From the NCBI GenBank assembly GCA_934193095.1, contig CAKPUX010000013.1:1-41487 (forward strand): a stretch of 41,487 bases of DNA, in the 5' to 3' direction. Numbering within the stretch: position 1 is the first letter of the stretch; each line of letters starts with the position of its first letter. Position numbers and translations under genes: made by a program. Origin of the DNA: an uncultured Dialister sp. Lineage in GTDB: Bacteria; Bacillota; Negativicutes; Veillonellales; Dialisteraceae. This document shows positions 30,627-38,951 of this stretch, piece by piece. Below the pieces are notes generated by a model. That model ran no database searches. It was given only the letters and a program-made list of their open reading frames with translations, and was not told the DNA's origin.

Positions 30627-31636
30627 AGCAGTCTTTCTTCTATTTCTTCCTTGGCCTTCCTGACGAAGGAAAGCATATCCGGATCCAGCGGATAGCGGAT
30701 GACGCAGCCGGGCGAGAGAATGACATGGCGGCCGCCCGTCTCTCTAAGCGTCTCAAAGATCTGGTGCTCGATCTCATTCTTATGTCCGTCGGTGATATCC
30801 ATGCGTTCAAGGCCGGCCATGATGCACTTACCGGTCATGACCTGCGCCTCGTGGATGCCCGGCAGAGATTCAAAGGCATGCCAGTTGAAAATCTGAACGG
30901 GGTATTTCCGAAGCAGGGGGAACATGATGTGCTTTCCATGGGCATGCAGTACATTGCACCAGCCCTGCGAAGCGGAAAGGACCGCGATATCATAGGGCAT
31001 GCCGTACTCTTTGCAGAGATCCTCCTTCACCAGATCATAGGAGGAGAGCTGCGTCGCAAAGAAAATGCCATCGGCGCCCAGCTCGATGACGCGCTGGACG
31101 AGGGCGCAGGTGGTCTCTGTGATGGCAGTCAGGGCTGCCTTCACTTGCTCTCCATGACCGGAAGCGATGTGCTCCATCATGTGCGGACACAGTTTGTTTG
31201 CCGTAGTCAGCGGACTAAATACGGTGAAAATGACAGGCACCTCGCCATTGGTCTTCTTCAGCAGTCTCTTCAGGTAGTCCTGCTCACGAGCCAGCGCCCC
31301 CTCATGGAGTGAGACCGGCTTGACTTTCAGCCAGTCTTCCGGCGTATGGACCGGAGTGGAAATGATTTTCGCCACGCCGCCTCTTTCAATGTCTGAATAA
31401 TCGACTGTCACGCCGAAGTCTTCGACGCTGTACATACCGTTATTCATCGTCTTCAAGATATCGACGTCATAGGTCTTATAGAAATCATAGGTATGTTCCG
31501 CATTCGCGGCGGGATCGAGATCGATCATCGGCAGATAAGACCACAGCGAGTATGGTACACGGTCTACTGCATCTCCACGAATGGCGGCAGCGATGCGTTC
31601 TGCCTTCGTCATAGGGGCAGTTTTTTTCCTCTTCAT
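30611..31636 (-). CDS. UroD/MtaA-family methyltransferase-like protein
   Basis: 341 residues, same superfamily as the protein at 19173 but only distantly similar. The metal site reads H-x-H (VLHAHGKHIMF near residue 235) with a later Cys in LSPGCVIRYPLD near residue 315, a variant of HxC-xn-C. DRVPYSLWSYLPMIDLDP near residue 25 is the N-terminal family segment. The ATG chosen has AAAGGAG seven bases upstream; an ATG six codons earlier lacks one. The C-terminus NRD-stop is encoded by heptamer repeat DNA. A LysR regulator gene is divergent 376 bp away. Substrate unknown; true haem UroD is unlikely given the metal motif. Confidence 0.82.
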   Translation of the reverse strand: MKRKKTAPMTKAERIAAAIRGDAVDRVPYSLWSYLPMIDLDPAANAEHTYDFYKTYDVDILKTMNNGMYSVEDFGVTVDYSDIERGGVAKIISTPVHTPEDWLKVKPVSLHEGALAREQDYLKRLLKKTNGEVPVIFTVFSPLTTANKLCPHMMEHIASGHGEQVKAALTAITETTCALVQRVIELGADGIFFATQLSSYDLVKEDLCKEYGMPYDIAVLSASQGWCNVLHAHGKHIMFPLLRKYPVQIFNWHAFESLPGIHEAQVMTGKCIMAGLERMDITDGHKNEIEHQIFETLRETGGRHVILSPGCVIRYPLDPDMLSFVRKAKEEIEERLLRNRD

Positions 31637-31927
31637 AGAAAAGCTCCTTTCCAAAATGCTATCATTTTCCCTATTATACTATAAATGAAAGGGTGGTTTA
31701 AGAACGCGAGCTTCCGAGTGAACCAAGACTTCATCTATCGATTCATTGCCTTTTATCTATGAATGAGTCACTTCCATTGACCATGTATTCCTGCCCGTTA
31801 TCTTTCTTATGCCCGACAGTTCTTGATGATTTTAGCTCCAATGAATGCGCGGGACTTTTTTGAACCGCAAGACAGCCGATATCTCTTTTCGAATTCTTAA
31901 ATTTCAGTGCATAAGAAGAAAGATTGA
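31637..31927. other. Divergent spacer between UroD-like and LysR genes
   Basis: Low-GC sequence without a gene or heptamer tract. It must hold the promoter of the UroD-like gene; I could not place its boxes confidently. A LysR-type divergent arrangement suggests binding sites here. Confidence 0.45.
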
Positions 31928-31956
31928 TTGATAATTTCCATATGCAAGAGTATAAT
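31928..31956 (+). promoter_or_regulatory. Promoter of the LysR regulator
   Basis: TTGATA (31928-31933) and TATAAT (31951-31956) with a 17-bp spacer. The palindrome ACTTATAAGT (31957-31966 region) lies right at the expected start site and may be an operator. Confidence 0.7.
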
Positions 31957-32012
31957 ACTTATAAGTGATATTCGATTTTTTGTTTTTTCTATCAATCATT
32001 TGGGGGATCTCC

Positions 32013-32927
32013 ATGAAATTGACATTGCTCGCCCTGAGCTATTTCCAAAAGACAGCCGAGCTGCAGCACCTGACGCGCGCAGCAGAAGCCCTGCACATTT
32101 CTCAGCCGTCCCTGTCCCATACCATCAAGGTTCTCGAGACAGAGCTCGGCGTACCGCTCTTTTCCAGAAGCGGCCGAAACATCGTCCTTACAAGGTATGG
32201 CGAAATTCTGCTCCGCCATACGAACCGTATCATGCAGGAGCTGCACGGTGCGCAGAAGGAGCTGGCGGATACCAAAGAGGCGCAGAAGCTCACCGTCACT
32301 ATTTCCCTCTTCGCAGCTTCTATGATCATCCCGGCTTTCCTCACCCGTTTCCGTCAGGAGCATCCGGATATCCGTTTCGAGATCCTGCAGCAGCATAATA
32401 AGCCGGGCCAGCAGAACCAGAACCATGTGGATCTCTTCCTGTCCTCCTCCATCAATCCGATCGAGAATGACCACTCTGTGACGCTCCTCAAGGAAGACAT
32501 CATGCTGGCTATGCCGGATACAGATCCGCATGCCAGAAAATCGTCTGTGAATCTGGATGAATTTGAGAAGGCGGGATTCATTTCTCTGGAAGCCGGCTCT
32601 TCCCTTCGTACCATCACAGACTTCTACTGCCGCATGGCAGGCTTTGTCCCACACGTGGTACTCGAGAGTGACAGCCCGATGACGGTACGTGAATTCATCC
32701 GCGCCGGCCTCGGTGTATCCTTCGCACCGCGCATCACATGGCACGGTGTCGGCGGCGACCATGTCGCACTGGTCCCGATTTCCTCCCCAAGCTGCTCGCG
32801 CTACATCAGCCTTTCGTGGAAAAAAGGCGAGAAGCTCTCTCCCCCGGCGGATATGCTGAAGCGCTATATCATCGAGAATTTCTCTGACTTCGCCAGAGAA
32901 TATGCGGGACTTCCGCCGGAACGGTAG
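32013..32927 (+). CDS. LysR-family transcriptional regulator
   Basis: 304 residues. The winged helix-turn-helix spans about residues 1-60 (FQKTAELQHLTRAAEALHIS then QPSLSHTIKVLETELGVPLF), followed by the linker helix and the effector domain from about residue 90. GGGGGAT lies five bases before the chosen ATG; the 16 upstream in-frame codons fall inside the promoter spacer. Divergent from the UroD-like gene, which is the likeliest target along with autoregulation. The ligand is not predictable. Confidence 0.92.
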   Translation: MKLTLLALSYFQKTAELQHLTRAAEALHISQPSLSHTIKVLETELGVPLFSRSGRNIVLTRYGEILLRHTNRIMQELHGAQKELADTKEAQKLTVTISLFAASMIIPAFLTRFRQEHPDIRFEILQQHNKPGQQNQNHVDLFLSSSINPIENDHSVTLLKEDIMLAMPDTDPHARKSSVNLDEFEKAGFISLEAGSSLRTITDFYCRMAGFVPHVVLESDSPMTVREFIRAGLGVSFAPRITWHGVGGDHVALVPISSPSCSRYISLSWKKGEKLSPPADMLKRYIIENFSDFAREYAGLPPER

Positions 32928-32954
32928 TGCTTTTTTCGCTTCTTCATTTGTGGT

Positions 32955-33300
32955 ATCTGGTGACTGGTGACTAGGGATTAGGGATTAGGGGTCTCAAGTG
33001 AATATAGACTAAGAGACTAGGAGACATCAGACTCTCTCATATCGTCATTTCGAGCGAAGCGAGATAGGGATTGGCCGAGGTAGAGAAAAGCCCCAAGCCA
33101 ACCTCCGCCCCTTCGGGGCACCTCCTTCCAAAGGAAGGAGGGAAAAGACAGAGCTCGGGCATCGCCCTATTTATACTCCGCGGCGCTTTTGATTTTTATG
33201 CGCCGCACCTTCCCCGCTGAACCCGTAGAACCTACAGAACCCGCTGAACCTCTTTCGCACGTAATCAAGGGTCAACTCGCCCCCACAGGCTGACCCTGCA
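32955..33300. repeat. Composite repeat between lysR and argH
   Basis: No gene. Heptamers GGTGACT, GGTGACT, AGGGATT, AGGGATT, AGGGGTC then decayed units to 33036; a CATTTCGAGCGAAGCGAGAT repeat (33046-33065); CCCCTTCGGGGCACCTCCTT resembling the 23.2-kb repeat; the arm GGGCATCGCCCTATTTATAC (from 33157), the GC hairpin GCGGCGC (33180-33186)/GCGCCGC (33200-33206), GAACC-type units, and the border segment CGCACGTAATCAAGGG. Confidence 0.85.
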
Positions 33301-33308
33301 CCTCTTCT

Positions 33309-33351
33309 CACAAGCAAAAAGCCCATCAGACGATGGGCTTTTTGCTTGTGA
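33309..33351. terminator. Bidirectional terminator between lysR and argH
   Basis: A perfect 18-bp stem: CAAGCAAAAAGCCCATC pairs with GATGGGCTTTTTGCTTG around AGAC. Serves argH on the minus strand and lysR on the plus strand. Confidence 0.85.
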
Positions 33352-33426
33352 AATTGTCTATACCAGGCGGGAACGCCGTGGTTACATCAAGTGGGAGCTG
33401 TCCGATAGAAGCATCACTAATCCCGA

Positions 33427-34854
33427 TCACCCGAGAAATGCCATCTCCTGTTTCCAGGCGTCCATAGCTTCCTTCATGGAAACGACGGCTTTTTCTGCGT
33501 GTGTCTGCTGACGTTCTACGGACTTCGGCCCTGTGCCGCCGTAGCTTTCACGGTTCTTCACGCAGTTTTCGATAGACAGGGCTTCTTTGATGTCTTCTTC
33601 AAAGAGCGGGCTCATGGATCTGAATTCCTCCATGGAGAGATCCAGAAGAACCTTGTGGTGCTCAATGCAGTAGTGGACAGCACTTCCGACGACGGCATGC
33701 GCCTGACGGAAAGGCAGGCCTTTCTTTGCAAGGTAGTCCGCCATGTCGGTCGCATTCGAGAAGTCGCTTTCCAAGACCGCACGGGTGTGCTCGCCATTGA
33801 CGGTCATGGTGGAGATCATGCCGGCATAGATGTCAAGGGCGAAGTACAGGGTATCCAGAGCATCGAAGACGCCTTCCTTGTCTTCCTGCATGTCCTTGTC
33901 ATAGGCTAGCGGCAGACCTTTCATGACGGTCAGAAGGCCTACAAGGTGTCCATAGACGCGGCCGGTTTTGCCGCGGATGAGCTCACACATATCCGGGTTC
34001 TTCTTCTGCGGCATGATGGAGCTGCCCGTGGAGTATCCGTCATCAAGCTCGATGAACTGGAATTCGCTGGTGGACCAGTAGATGAATTCTTCCGACAGAC
34101 GCGAGAGATGCATCGCACAGATCGAAGCGAAGGAGAGAAACTGGAGAAGGTAGTCGCGATCCGAGACCGCATCGAGGCTGTTTCCATAGACGGAGGCGAA
34201 GTGAAGGTCATTCGCTTCTTCCTCGGGATGTGTCGGGTACGTGGTCCCTGCCAGCGCACAGGCGCCGATCGGCGACATGTCACACATATCGTAGCAGTCT
34301 TCGAGACGCTTGAAGTCACGCTCGAGCATCGCAAAGTACGCGAGCATGTGATGAGCGAAGAGGACCGGCTGCGCGCGCTGCATGTGGGTGTAGCCCGGCA
34401 GGATGACGTCCTGATATTTCTTGGAAGCAGCGAGGAGGGCTTCTAAGACGGCGATGAGCTTTTCAGACAGGCGCGCGATATTTCTCTTCATGTACATATG
34501 GAGATCCAGCGCGCACTGGTCATTGCGGCTTCTCGCCGTATGAAGGCGGGCGCCGGCATCACCGATCTCCTCGGTGAGACGTTTTTCGATATTCATATGA
34601 ATATCTTCGAGCTCGACAGAGAAAGGGAATGTCCCTTCATCGATCTCTTTTTTGATAGAGAGAAGACCCTTGGTGATCTTTTCCTGATCCTCTTTGGAAA
34701 TGATCCCATGAGCCGCCAGCATTTTGGCATGGGCGATAGAGCCGGCGATGTCCTCACGATACATGCGGCAGTCATAGGAAATGGATGCATTGAAATCCAG
34801 TGCATTCTTTTCCTCTGCCTTCGTGAAGCGTCCGCCCCACATCATATCACTCAT
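33427..34854 (-). CDS. argH: Argininosuccinate lyase
   Basis: Splits argininosuccinate into arginine and fumarate. 475 residues. N-terminal WGGRFTKAEEKNALDFNASI, RSRNDQCALDLHMYMKR near residue 110, the fumarase/aspartase signature GSSIMPQKKNPDMCELIRGK near residue 283 with the catalytic Ser in the loop, and TATDMADYL-like segment SNATDMADYLAKKGLPFRQA near residue 365. The ATG overlaps the argG stop (ATGA), so translation is coupled. Together they convert citrulline to arginine. Confidence 0.97.
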   Translation of the reverse strand: MSDMMWGGRFTKAEEKNALDFNASISYDCRMYREDIAGSIAHAKMLAAHGIISKEDQEKITKGLLSIKKEIDEGTFPFSVELEDIHMNIEKRLTEEIGDAGARLHTARSRNDQCALDLHMYMKRNIARLSEKLIAVLEALLAASKKYQDVILPGYTHMQRAQPVLFAHHMLAYFAMLERDFKRLEDCYDMCDMSPIGACALAGTTYPTHPEEEANDLHFASVYGNSLDAVSDRDYLLQFLSFASICAMHLSRLSEEFIYWSTSEFQFIELDDGYSTGSSIMPQKKNPDMCELIRGKTGRVYGHLVGLLTVMKGLPLAYDKDMQEDKEGVFDALDTLYFALDIYAGMISTMTVNGEHTRAVLESDFSNATDMADYLAKKGLPFRQAHAVVGSAVHYCIEHHKVLLDLSMEEFRSMSPLFEEDIKEALSIENCVKNRESYGGTGPKSVERQQTHAEKAVVSMKEAMDAWKQEMAFLG

Positions 34855-36104
34855 TTTGCATTCTTCTCCTTCATGAGGGCACGGATGGTGAGCGGCAGGC
34901 CGAAGAGGTTGATGAAGCCTTCTGCATCTGCCTGATTGTATACATCATCTTCACCGAAGGTGACGAATTCTTCATTATACAGGGAATACGGGCTTTCTGC
35001 GCCATTGGACATGATGTTGCCCTTGTAGAGGCGAAGGGTGACTTTGCCGGTAACGGTTTCGGAGGTCTTGTCAGCGAAGGCCTGCAGTGCTTCGCGCAGC
35101 GGTGCAAACCACATCCCGTCATATACGAGTTCCGAGTATTTGACAGCAGCGATTTCTTTGAAATGGAAGGTCGCGCGGTCAAGGCAGAGGCGTTCCAATT
35201 CGGTGTGTGCGTAGAAAAGGATGGAGCCGCATGGGTTTTCATAGACGCCGCGGGACTTCATGCCGACGAGGCGGTTTTCTACGAGGTCATCGATGCCGAT
35301 GCCGTTGCGTGCGCCGATGGCGTTCAGGGTATTCACGAGCTCTACGCCGTCCATCTTCTTGCCATTGACAGCGGTCGGGATGCCTTTTTCAAAATCAATG
35401 GTGACGATCTCCGGCTTATCCGGAGCTTCTTCCGGATCGCAGGTGACGAGGTACATATCCTTGTGCGGCGCATTTGCCGGATTTTCCAGATCATCGCCTT
35501 CATGGGACAGATGCCACATGTTCCAGTCCATGGAGTATGGGTATTTCTGTGCAGCCTTTTCTTCATCAGTCTGCTTTTCATCATACTTATCGATCGGCAC
35601 ACCATGTGCTTCTGCATAAGCCATTTCATCTTCACGGGACTTCATATCCCAGATACGCCATGGAGCGATGATCTTCATGTGCGGAGCCAATGCTTTGATG
35701 GTGAGTTCGAAACGAACCTGGTCATTGCCTTTGCCGGTCGCACCGTGGCAGATGGCATCAGCGCCATATTTCTTTGCCATGTCGACGAGGCATTTGCCGA
35801 TCAGTGGACGAGCGAAGGAGGTACCGAGCAGGTACTTGCCTTCATAACGGCCATCTGCCTGAAGAACTTTGTATGCATATTCTTCAATGAATTCTTTGCG
35901 AACATCAAGGGTCTCTGCATATTCAGCACCGGATGCGAGCGCCTTCTTGTGGATGGCTTCGAAGTCTTCCGGCTGTCCCAGATTGACGGTGCAGGCAATG
36001 ACTTCACAGCCATAGGTTTCTTTCAGCCACGGAATGATAACGGAGGTATCCAGACCACCGGAATATGCAAGAACTACTTTCTTTACGCTTTTAATATCTG
36101 TCAT
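34851..36104 (-). CDS. argG: Argininosuccinate synthase
   Basis: Condenses citrulline and aspartate with ATP. 417 residues. The PP-loop ATP site AYSGGLDTSVIIPWL begins near residue 13, ICHGATGKGNDQVRFE near residue 112 binds citrulline/aspartate, and the C-terminal multimerisation helix is present. AAAGGCGG lies seven bases before the chosen ATG; an ATG six codons upstream overlaps it. First gene of the argGH operon; promoter at 36179-36207. Confidence 0.97.
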   Translation of the reverse strand: MTDIKSVKKVVLAYSGGLDTSVIIPWLKETYGCEVIACTVNLGQPEDFEAIHKKALASGAEYAETLDVRKEFIEEYAYKVLQADGRYEGKYLLGTSFARPLIGKCLVDMAKKYGADAICHGATGKGNDQVRFELTIKALAPHMKIIAPWRIWDMKSREDEMAYAEAHGVPIDKYDEKQTDEEKAAQKYPYSMDWNMWHLSHEGDDLENPANAPHKDMYLVTCDPEEAPDKPEIVTIDFEKGIPTAVNGKKMDGVELVNTLNAIGARNGIGIDDLVENRLVGMKSRGVYENPCGSILFYAHTELERLCLDRATFHFKEIAAVKYSELVYDGMWFAPLREALQAFADKTSETVTGKVTLRLYKGNIMSNGAESPYSLYNEEFVTFGEDDVYNQADAEGFINLFGLPLTIRALMKEKNAK

Positions 36105-36178
36105 GATAATGCCGCCTTTCAAAATAATATAGACAATTTCATCAGCCCTTTCACATGGGCTTGTTTGACGATGTGATA

Positions 36179-36207
36179 ATTATACAGCGTTGTGCATAAA
36201 ATTGCAA
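36179..36207 (-). promoter_or_regulatory. Promoter of argGH with ARG-box-like sequence
   Basis: TTGCAA (36202-36207) and TATAAT (36179-36184) on the minus strand, spacing exactly 17 bp. The -10 box is embedded in TGTATAATTATCACAT, which resembles an ArgR half-site pair. ArgR control is plausible but inferred. Confidence 0.7.
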
Positions 36208-36232
36208 TAGCTTTTGTGAAACTTTTTTCAAA

Positions 36233-36264
36233 TAAAAAACGTGAGAGACTCTATCTCTCACGCT
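36233..36264 (-). terminator. Terminator of the TetR gene
   Basis: CGTGAGAG pairs with CTCTCACG around ATAGAGT, followed by TTTTTTATTTG on the minus strand. Confidence 0.85.
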
Positions 36265-36355
36265 TTGGGATCGCTATCCATTTGTCTATTGGCTGGGGCG
36301 GCCTTCGAGTCACCAATCACAGATCCACCGGGAGCCTCACTCACTATCCCCGTCT

Positions 36356-37033
36356 CTATGACTGATGCACGCTGTCAAGGATCACTTCGATGATCTCGCT
36401 GCATTCATCCTCGATCTCCAGCATGAAGGAGTACAGGTCTTTGATATCCCGTTTCTTCAGCCCGAGAGACAGCAGGATGAGGGAGGCAAGCTCTCTTCGA
36501 AGCACACGAACAGGACCGGTGCGGTCAAAGTCGAAGGCTTGCATATAGCCGAGCATGGCGCCTTTGGAAAGGAGCATGCGTGCATAATATTCATCCGGCT
36601 TCAGATAGCCCATACAGTCTGCCTCTGCGAGGTAGTGATCTGCGAGATCCAAATGCGTATGGAGCAGGGCTTCAAAAATCTTTGGCTCCGTATAGGCTTC
36701 ATAGTAGAGCTCACGGAAAACAGACTCCTTCTCGATCGCATACAGTTCGACCGCCAAGATCGCTGCATAGTGATATTCCAGCGGTTTATCAGAGAAGCGC
36801 TTCTCCACTTCATCCACAATCACCTGGCAAAGGTCATTCGTAATGGCCGAGAAAACAGCGTCTTTATTGTCAAACAGATTGTAGATACTGCCCGAGGTGA
36901 TCCCGGACTCCTGTACGATCTGGCGAATGGTTGTCTTTTTATACCCCTGTTCCAAAAAAAGTCTTTTAGCGGTGTTAAGAATATTCGCACGAACGCCCAC
37001 CATACGTTCTGCTCTTGTTGCTACCTGTGCCAT
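36356..37033 (-). CDS. TetR/AcrR-family transcriptional regulator
   Basis: 225 residues. The N-terminal helix-turn-helix covers about residues 14-60 (ANILNTAKRLFLEQGYKKTT, IRQIVQESGITSGSIYNLF), followed by a helical ligand-binding and dimer domain without a recognised subfamily. AAAGGGGAC precedes the ATG. It is monocistronic with its own promoter and terminator, and a 22-bp imperfect palindrome lies downstream of the -10 box, suggesting autoregulation. No efflux pump is adjacent, so the target is unknown. Confidence 0.9.
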   Translation of the reverse strand: MAQVATRAERMVGVRANILNTAKRLFLEQGYKKTTIRQIVQESGITSGSIYNLFDNKDAVFSAITNDLCQVIVDEVEKRFSDKPLEYHYAAILAVELYAIEKESVFRELYYEAYTEPKIFEALLHTHLDLADHYLAEADCMGYLKPDEYYARMLLSKGAMLGYMQAFDFDRTGPVRVLRRELASLILLSLGLKKRDIKDLYSFMLEIEDECSEIIEVILDSVHQS

Positions 37034-37115
37034 GATTATGTCCCCTTTTCATGAACAATGAGGCCAAACTCCGAATGGCCCCGGAAACTCAAAAATCAAC
37101 TCTTCCCCAAATAAG

Positions 37116-37137
37116 GATACACTATTTTAAATGTATC
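37116..37137 (-). promoter_or_regulatory. Candidate TetR operator
   Basis: GATAC-N12-GATAC' palindrome: GATAC (37116-37120) and GTATC (37133-37137), with further partial symmetry (ACT/AAT) inside. It lies just downstream of the TetR promoter, where repressor binding would block initiation. Confidence 0.5.
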
Positions 37138-37143
37138 TGGTTA

Positions 37144-37173
37144 ATTATAAAATATAATAAAACGAATTGTCAA
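37144..37173 (-). promoter_or_regulatory. Promoter of the TetR gene
   Basis: TTGACA (37168-37173) and TATAAT (37144-37149) on the minus strand, spacing 18 bp, within very AT-rich DNA. Confidence 0.75.
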
Positions 37174-37354
37174 TTTAACAAATAAGAAAATCTGCCCAGC
37201 GGGACTGTTTTTCATCGGGAGGATCAGAAATCCCGCCTCCGGCATGCATGCACCGAGCCGCTTTTCTTTTGATCGATCAGAAAATCTTTTCCTGCACGGG
37301 ACATGGACATGGAAGTACCTCAAGTCAAGATCGGCCATCCATCAGAAAAATGCA

Positions 37355-37557
37355 ATAGAAAAAGAGCGGGAAATTAGGGGAGACCCGCTCTTTTCTGCCT
37401 GCGCTCTTGTGAGGGCGATGGGATGTCATCGGGGCTATGGGGAAAGCGGGAAACCATGATATAGGGGTATACCATGGCGGGATGACTCGCCGATCACGCG
37501 AAACGCAGGCAATGGTTTGCTTTAAGACACAGACAATTTGCTTATGCTCTTAAAACA
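37355..37557 (-). ncRNA. Candidate structured non-coding RNA, ~200 nt
   Basis: A stand-alone transcription unit on the minus strand between the flavodoxin lipoprotein gene and tetR: promoter at 37565-37592, terminator at 37356-37393, no convincing ORF. Helices seen by eye: TTTAAGA/TCTTAAA near the 5' end; TGCCTGCG/CGCAGGCA closing a long domain; within it GTGA/TCAC, GGCGA/TCGCC, GTCATC/GATGAC and a 10-bp hairpin CCATGGTATA-CCCC-TATATCATGG. Size and rod-like shape recall 6S RNA, but I cannot match its conserved bases, so it may be another regulatory RNA or a new family. Confidence 0.6.
37356..37394 (-). terminator. Terminator of the candidate ncRNA
   Basis: AAAGAGCGGG (37361-37370) pairs with CCCGCTCTTT (37384-37393) over a 13-base loop; the minus strand continues TTTTTCTATTG. 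Confidence 0.8.
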
Positions 37558-37564
37558 TGCTTTT

Positions 37565-37592
37565 ATTATAAATCATGTTTCATGCTTGTCAA
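37565..37592 (-). promoter_or_regulatory. Strong promoter of the candidate ncRNA
   Basis: Consensus TTGACA (37587-37592) and consensus TATAAT (37565-37570) on the minus strand, spacing 16 bp. It is the best match to consensus boxes in the window. Confidence 0.8.
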
Positions 37593-37669
37593 GTGGCTTT
37601 CCCTACTTTTAAAAGATTTCCCCGCTGCAGGCAGCTAAAGAAGAAGCTTCATCGCGCTTCCTCGCCTCC

Positions 37670-38281
37670 CTAGAAGTGCCCGGACCAGTCGATGAGGTCA
37701 CTTTCAGAGGCTCCGCCGGAGAAACGAGTCCCTGGAAACCATTCGCCACTCTTGGCCGTTTCTTCTAGCAGCACATCGCTGTCTCCAAGATCACTGGAAT
37801 ACGATGTGCAGAAAGGAATGACCTGCTTTCCGGAAAAGTCATGACTCCGCACAAAATGATCAACAATATTCGGTGCTTCGCCCCACCAGATCGGATACCC
37901 CAGAAAAACCGTCTCATAGCTATCCCAACCAGGTACATCCCCATCGATCTCCGGCATAAGGCTCCTATCCTGATGTTCGCGGCTGACGCGGCTGTTGTCA
38001 TTTCTATAATTGAGATCCGAATCCGTATAGGGTTCTTTCGGCTTGATTTCCCATATATCCAGCCCTTTGGTGCGCGCAATGATTTCCGCAGCACGTTTTG
38101 TATTCCCTGTCGCAGAAAAAAATACTACGATGGCTTTGGCATCTTTCTTCACCATATGGTTCTCGCTCGATGCGCCTGCTGCTTTGCCCTCGCGATGAGG
38201 CACACCCGTGGTTCCCCCGCAGCCGGTTAACCCTCCCGCTGCCAGAAACGCACACGAAAGAGCGATCGCTTTCTTCCACAT
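37670..38281 (-). CDS. Flavodoxin-like lipoprotein
   Basis: 203 residues. A lipoprotein signal with lipobox LTGC near residue 20 is followed by a ~25-residue linker and a flavodoxin-fold domain from AIVVFFSATGNTKRAAEIIA (the FMN phosphate loop SATGNTKR). FLGYPIWWGEAPN near residue 124 is the flavodoxin_4 aromatic FMN loop. Exported flavodoxins anchored in the membrane are unusual and imply extracytoplasmic electron transfer. Either of two adjacent ATGs may start it (38284 or 38281); GGAAGG spacing favours the second. It overlaps the 53-codon ORF. Confidence 0.88.
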   Translation of the reverse strand: MWKKAIALSCAFLAAGGLTGCGGTTGVPHREGKAAGASSENHMVKKDAKAIVVFFSATGNTKRAAEIIARTKGLDIWEIKPKEPYTDSDLNYRNDNSRVSREHQDRSLMPEIDGDVPGWDSYETVFLGYPIWWGEAPNIVDHFVRSHDFSGKQVIPFCTSYSSDLGDSDVLLEETAKSGEWFPGTRFSGGASESDLIDWSGHF

Positions 38282-38442
38282 CATGATCCTTCCTTCCCCT
38301 CTTCATTTTTCTTTTGATAAATCTGGTAATCGATCTGATCGAGCTGCTGTTGCTTTTCGTGAATATCATCCAGCAGGCGGAAGCGTTCTTTTCTGAGCTC
38401 TTTGATTTTCATCTTTTCGAGCTCTTGATATGGCACATCCAT
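38281..38442 (-). CDS. 53-residue coiled-coil ORF, possible MerR remnant
   Basis: A small ORF between the two flavodoxin genes: its ATG is one base after the upstream stop and its TGA overlaps the downstream start (ATGATG). GAGGGT precedes the ATG. The product is charged and helical (LEKMKIKELRKERFRLLDDI, then EKQQQLDQIDYQIYQKKNEE) and resembles the C-terminal dimerisation coil of MerR-family regulators, which often accompany flavodoxin/CMD genes. No DNA-binding part is present upstream, so it is either a leftover of such a regulator or a small protein in its own right. Expression by coupling is likely. Confidence 0.6.
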   Translation of the reverse strand: MDVPYQELEKMKIKELRKERFRLLDDIHEKQQQLDQIDYQIYQKKNEEGKEGS

Positions 38443-38443
38443 T

Positions 38444-38941
38444 CTACCCTCGCACTTTCTTCTTCATCATAGAAATCCAATCGTCCACATCCTTTTCCGG
38501 CGTAATCTGTTCGTCTCCCCCATTCGAGTCAAAGCGGACTTCTATCGTCCCGAGTACTTCATCCGTATGGGTTAAATTCTTAAGATGCTTGATGGCGCTC
38601 CCTGGCCAGCCACCATGTGTCGTGAAGAAAATCATTTTCTTTCCAGTGAAGTCATGCGTTGTCACGAAGGTACGCATGGCAGGCGCCATGGTGTACCACC
38701 AGGTCGGCGATCCCAAAGCAATCACATCATATCCCGCGATATCCTTCTTCATCGGCCGCAGCGGCGGACACTCCCCCCGCTGTACTTCTGCCTGCCCCAC
38801 TTCGATGGTTTCTGCATAAGGGCCATATTTCCTGACCGTCTCGATGCGCTCGATATCCCCCTCCGTGGCTTTTGCCAGTGCTTCCGCGATCTTTTTCGTA
38901 TTTCCATGACTATAGCTGTAGTAAACAATCAGTGTCTTCAT
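38444..38941 (-). CDS. Flavodoxin
   Basis: 165 residues, cytoplasmic, flavodoxin_4-like. MKTLIVYYSYSHGNTKKIAE carries the FMN phosphate loop, and IALGSPTWWYTMAPAMRTF near residue 75 the aromatic loop. It is an electron carrier or a quinone/NAD(P)H reductase partner. GAGGT lies before the ATG; an in-frame GTG two codons upstream is less likely. It is 10 bases after the CMD-cupin gene and 1 base before the small coiled-coil ORF, in one operon. Confidence 0.9.
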   Translation of the reverse strand: MKTLIVYYSYSHGNTKKIAEALAKATEGDIERIETVRKYGPYAETIEVGQAEVQRGECPPLRPMKKDIAGYDVIALGSPTWWYTMAPAMRTFVTTHDFTGKKMIFFTTHGGWPGSAIKHLKNLTHTDEVLGTIEVRFDSNGGDEQITPEKDVDDWISMMKKKVRG

Positions 38942-38951
38942 AGTCACCTCT

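Noticed and set aside
36179..36207. Definite ArgR operator on the argGH promoter
   Set aside because: The resemblance is partial and only one box is visible, so it is kept as a possibility within the promoter entry.
37355..37557. Coding interpretation of the 37.4-kb transcript
   Set aside because: Both strands lack a start with a ribosome site and a plausible protein; the pairing pattern fits an RNA better.
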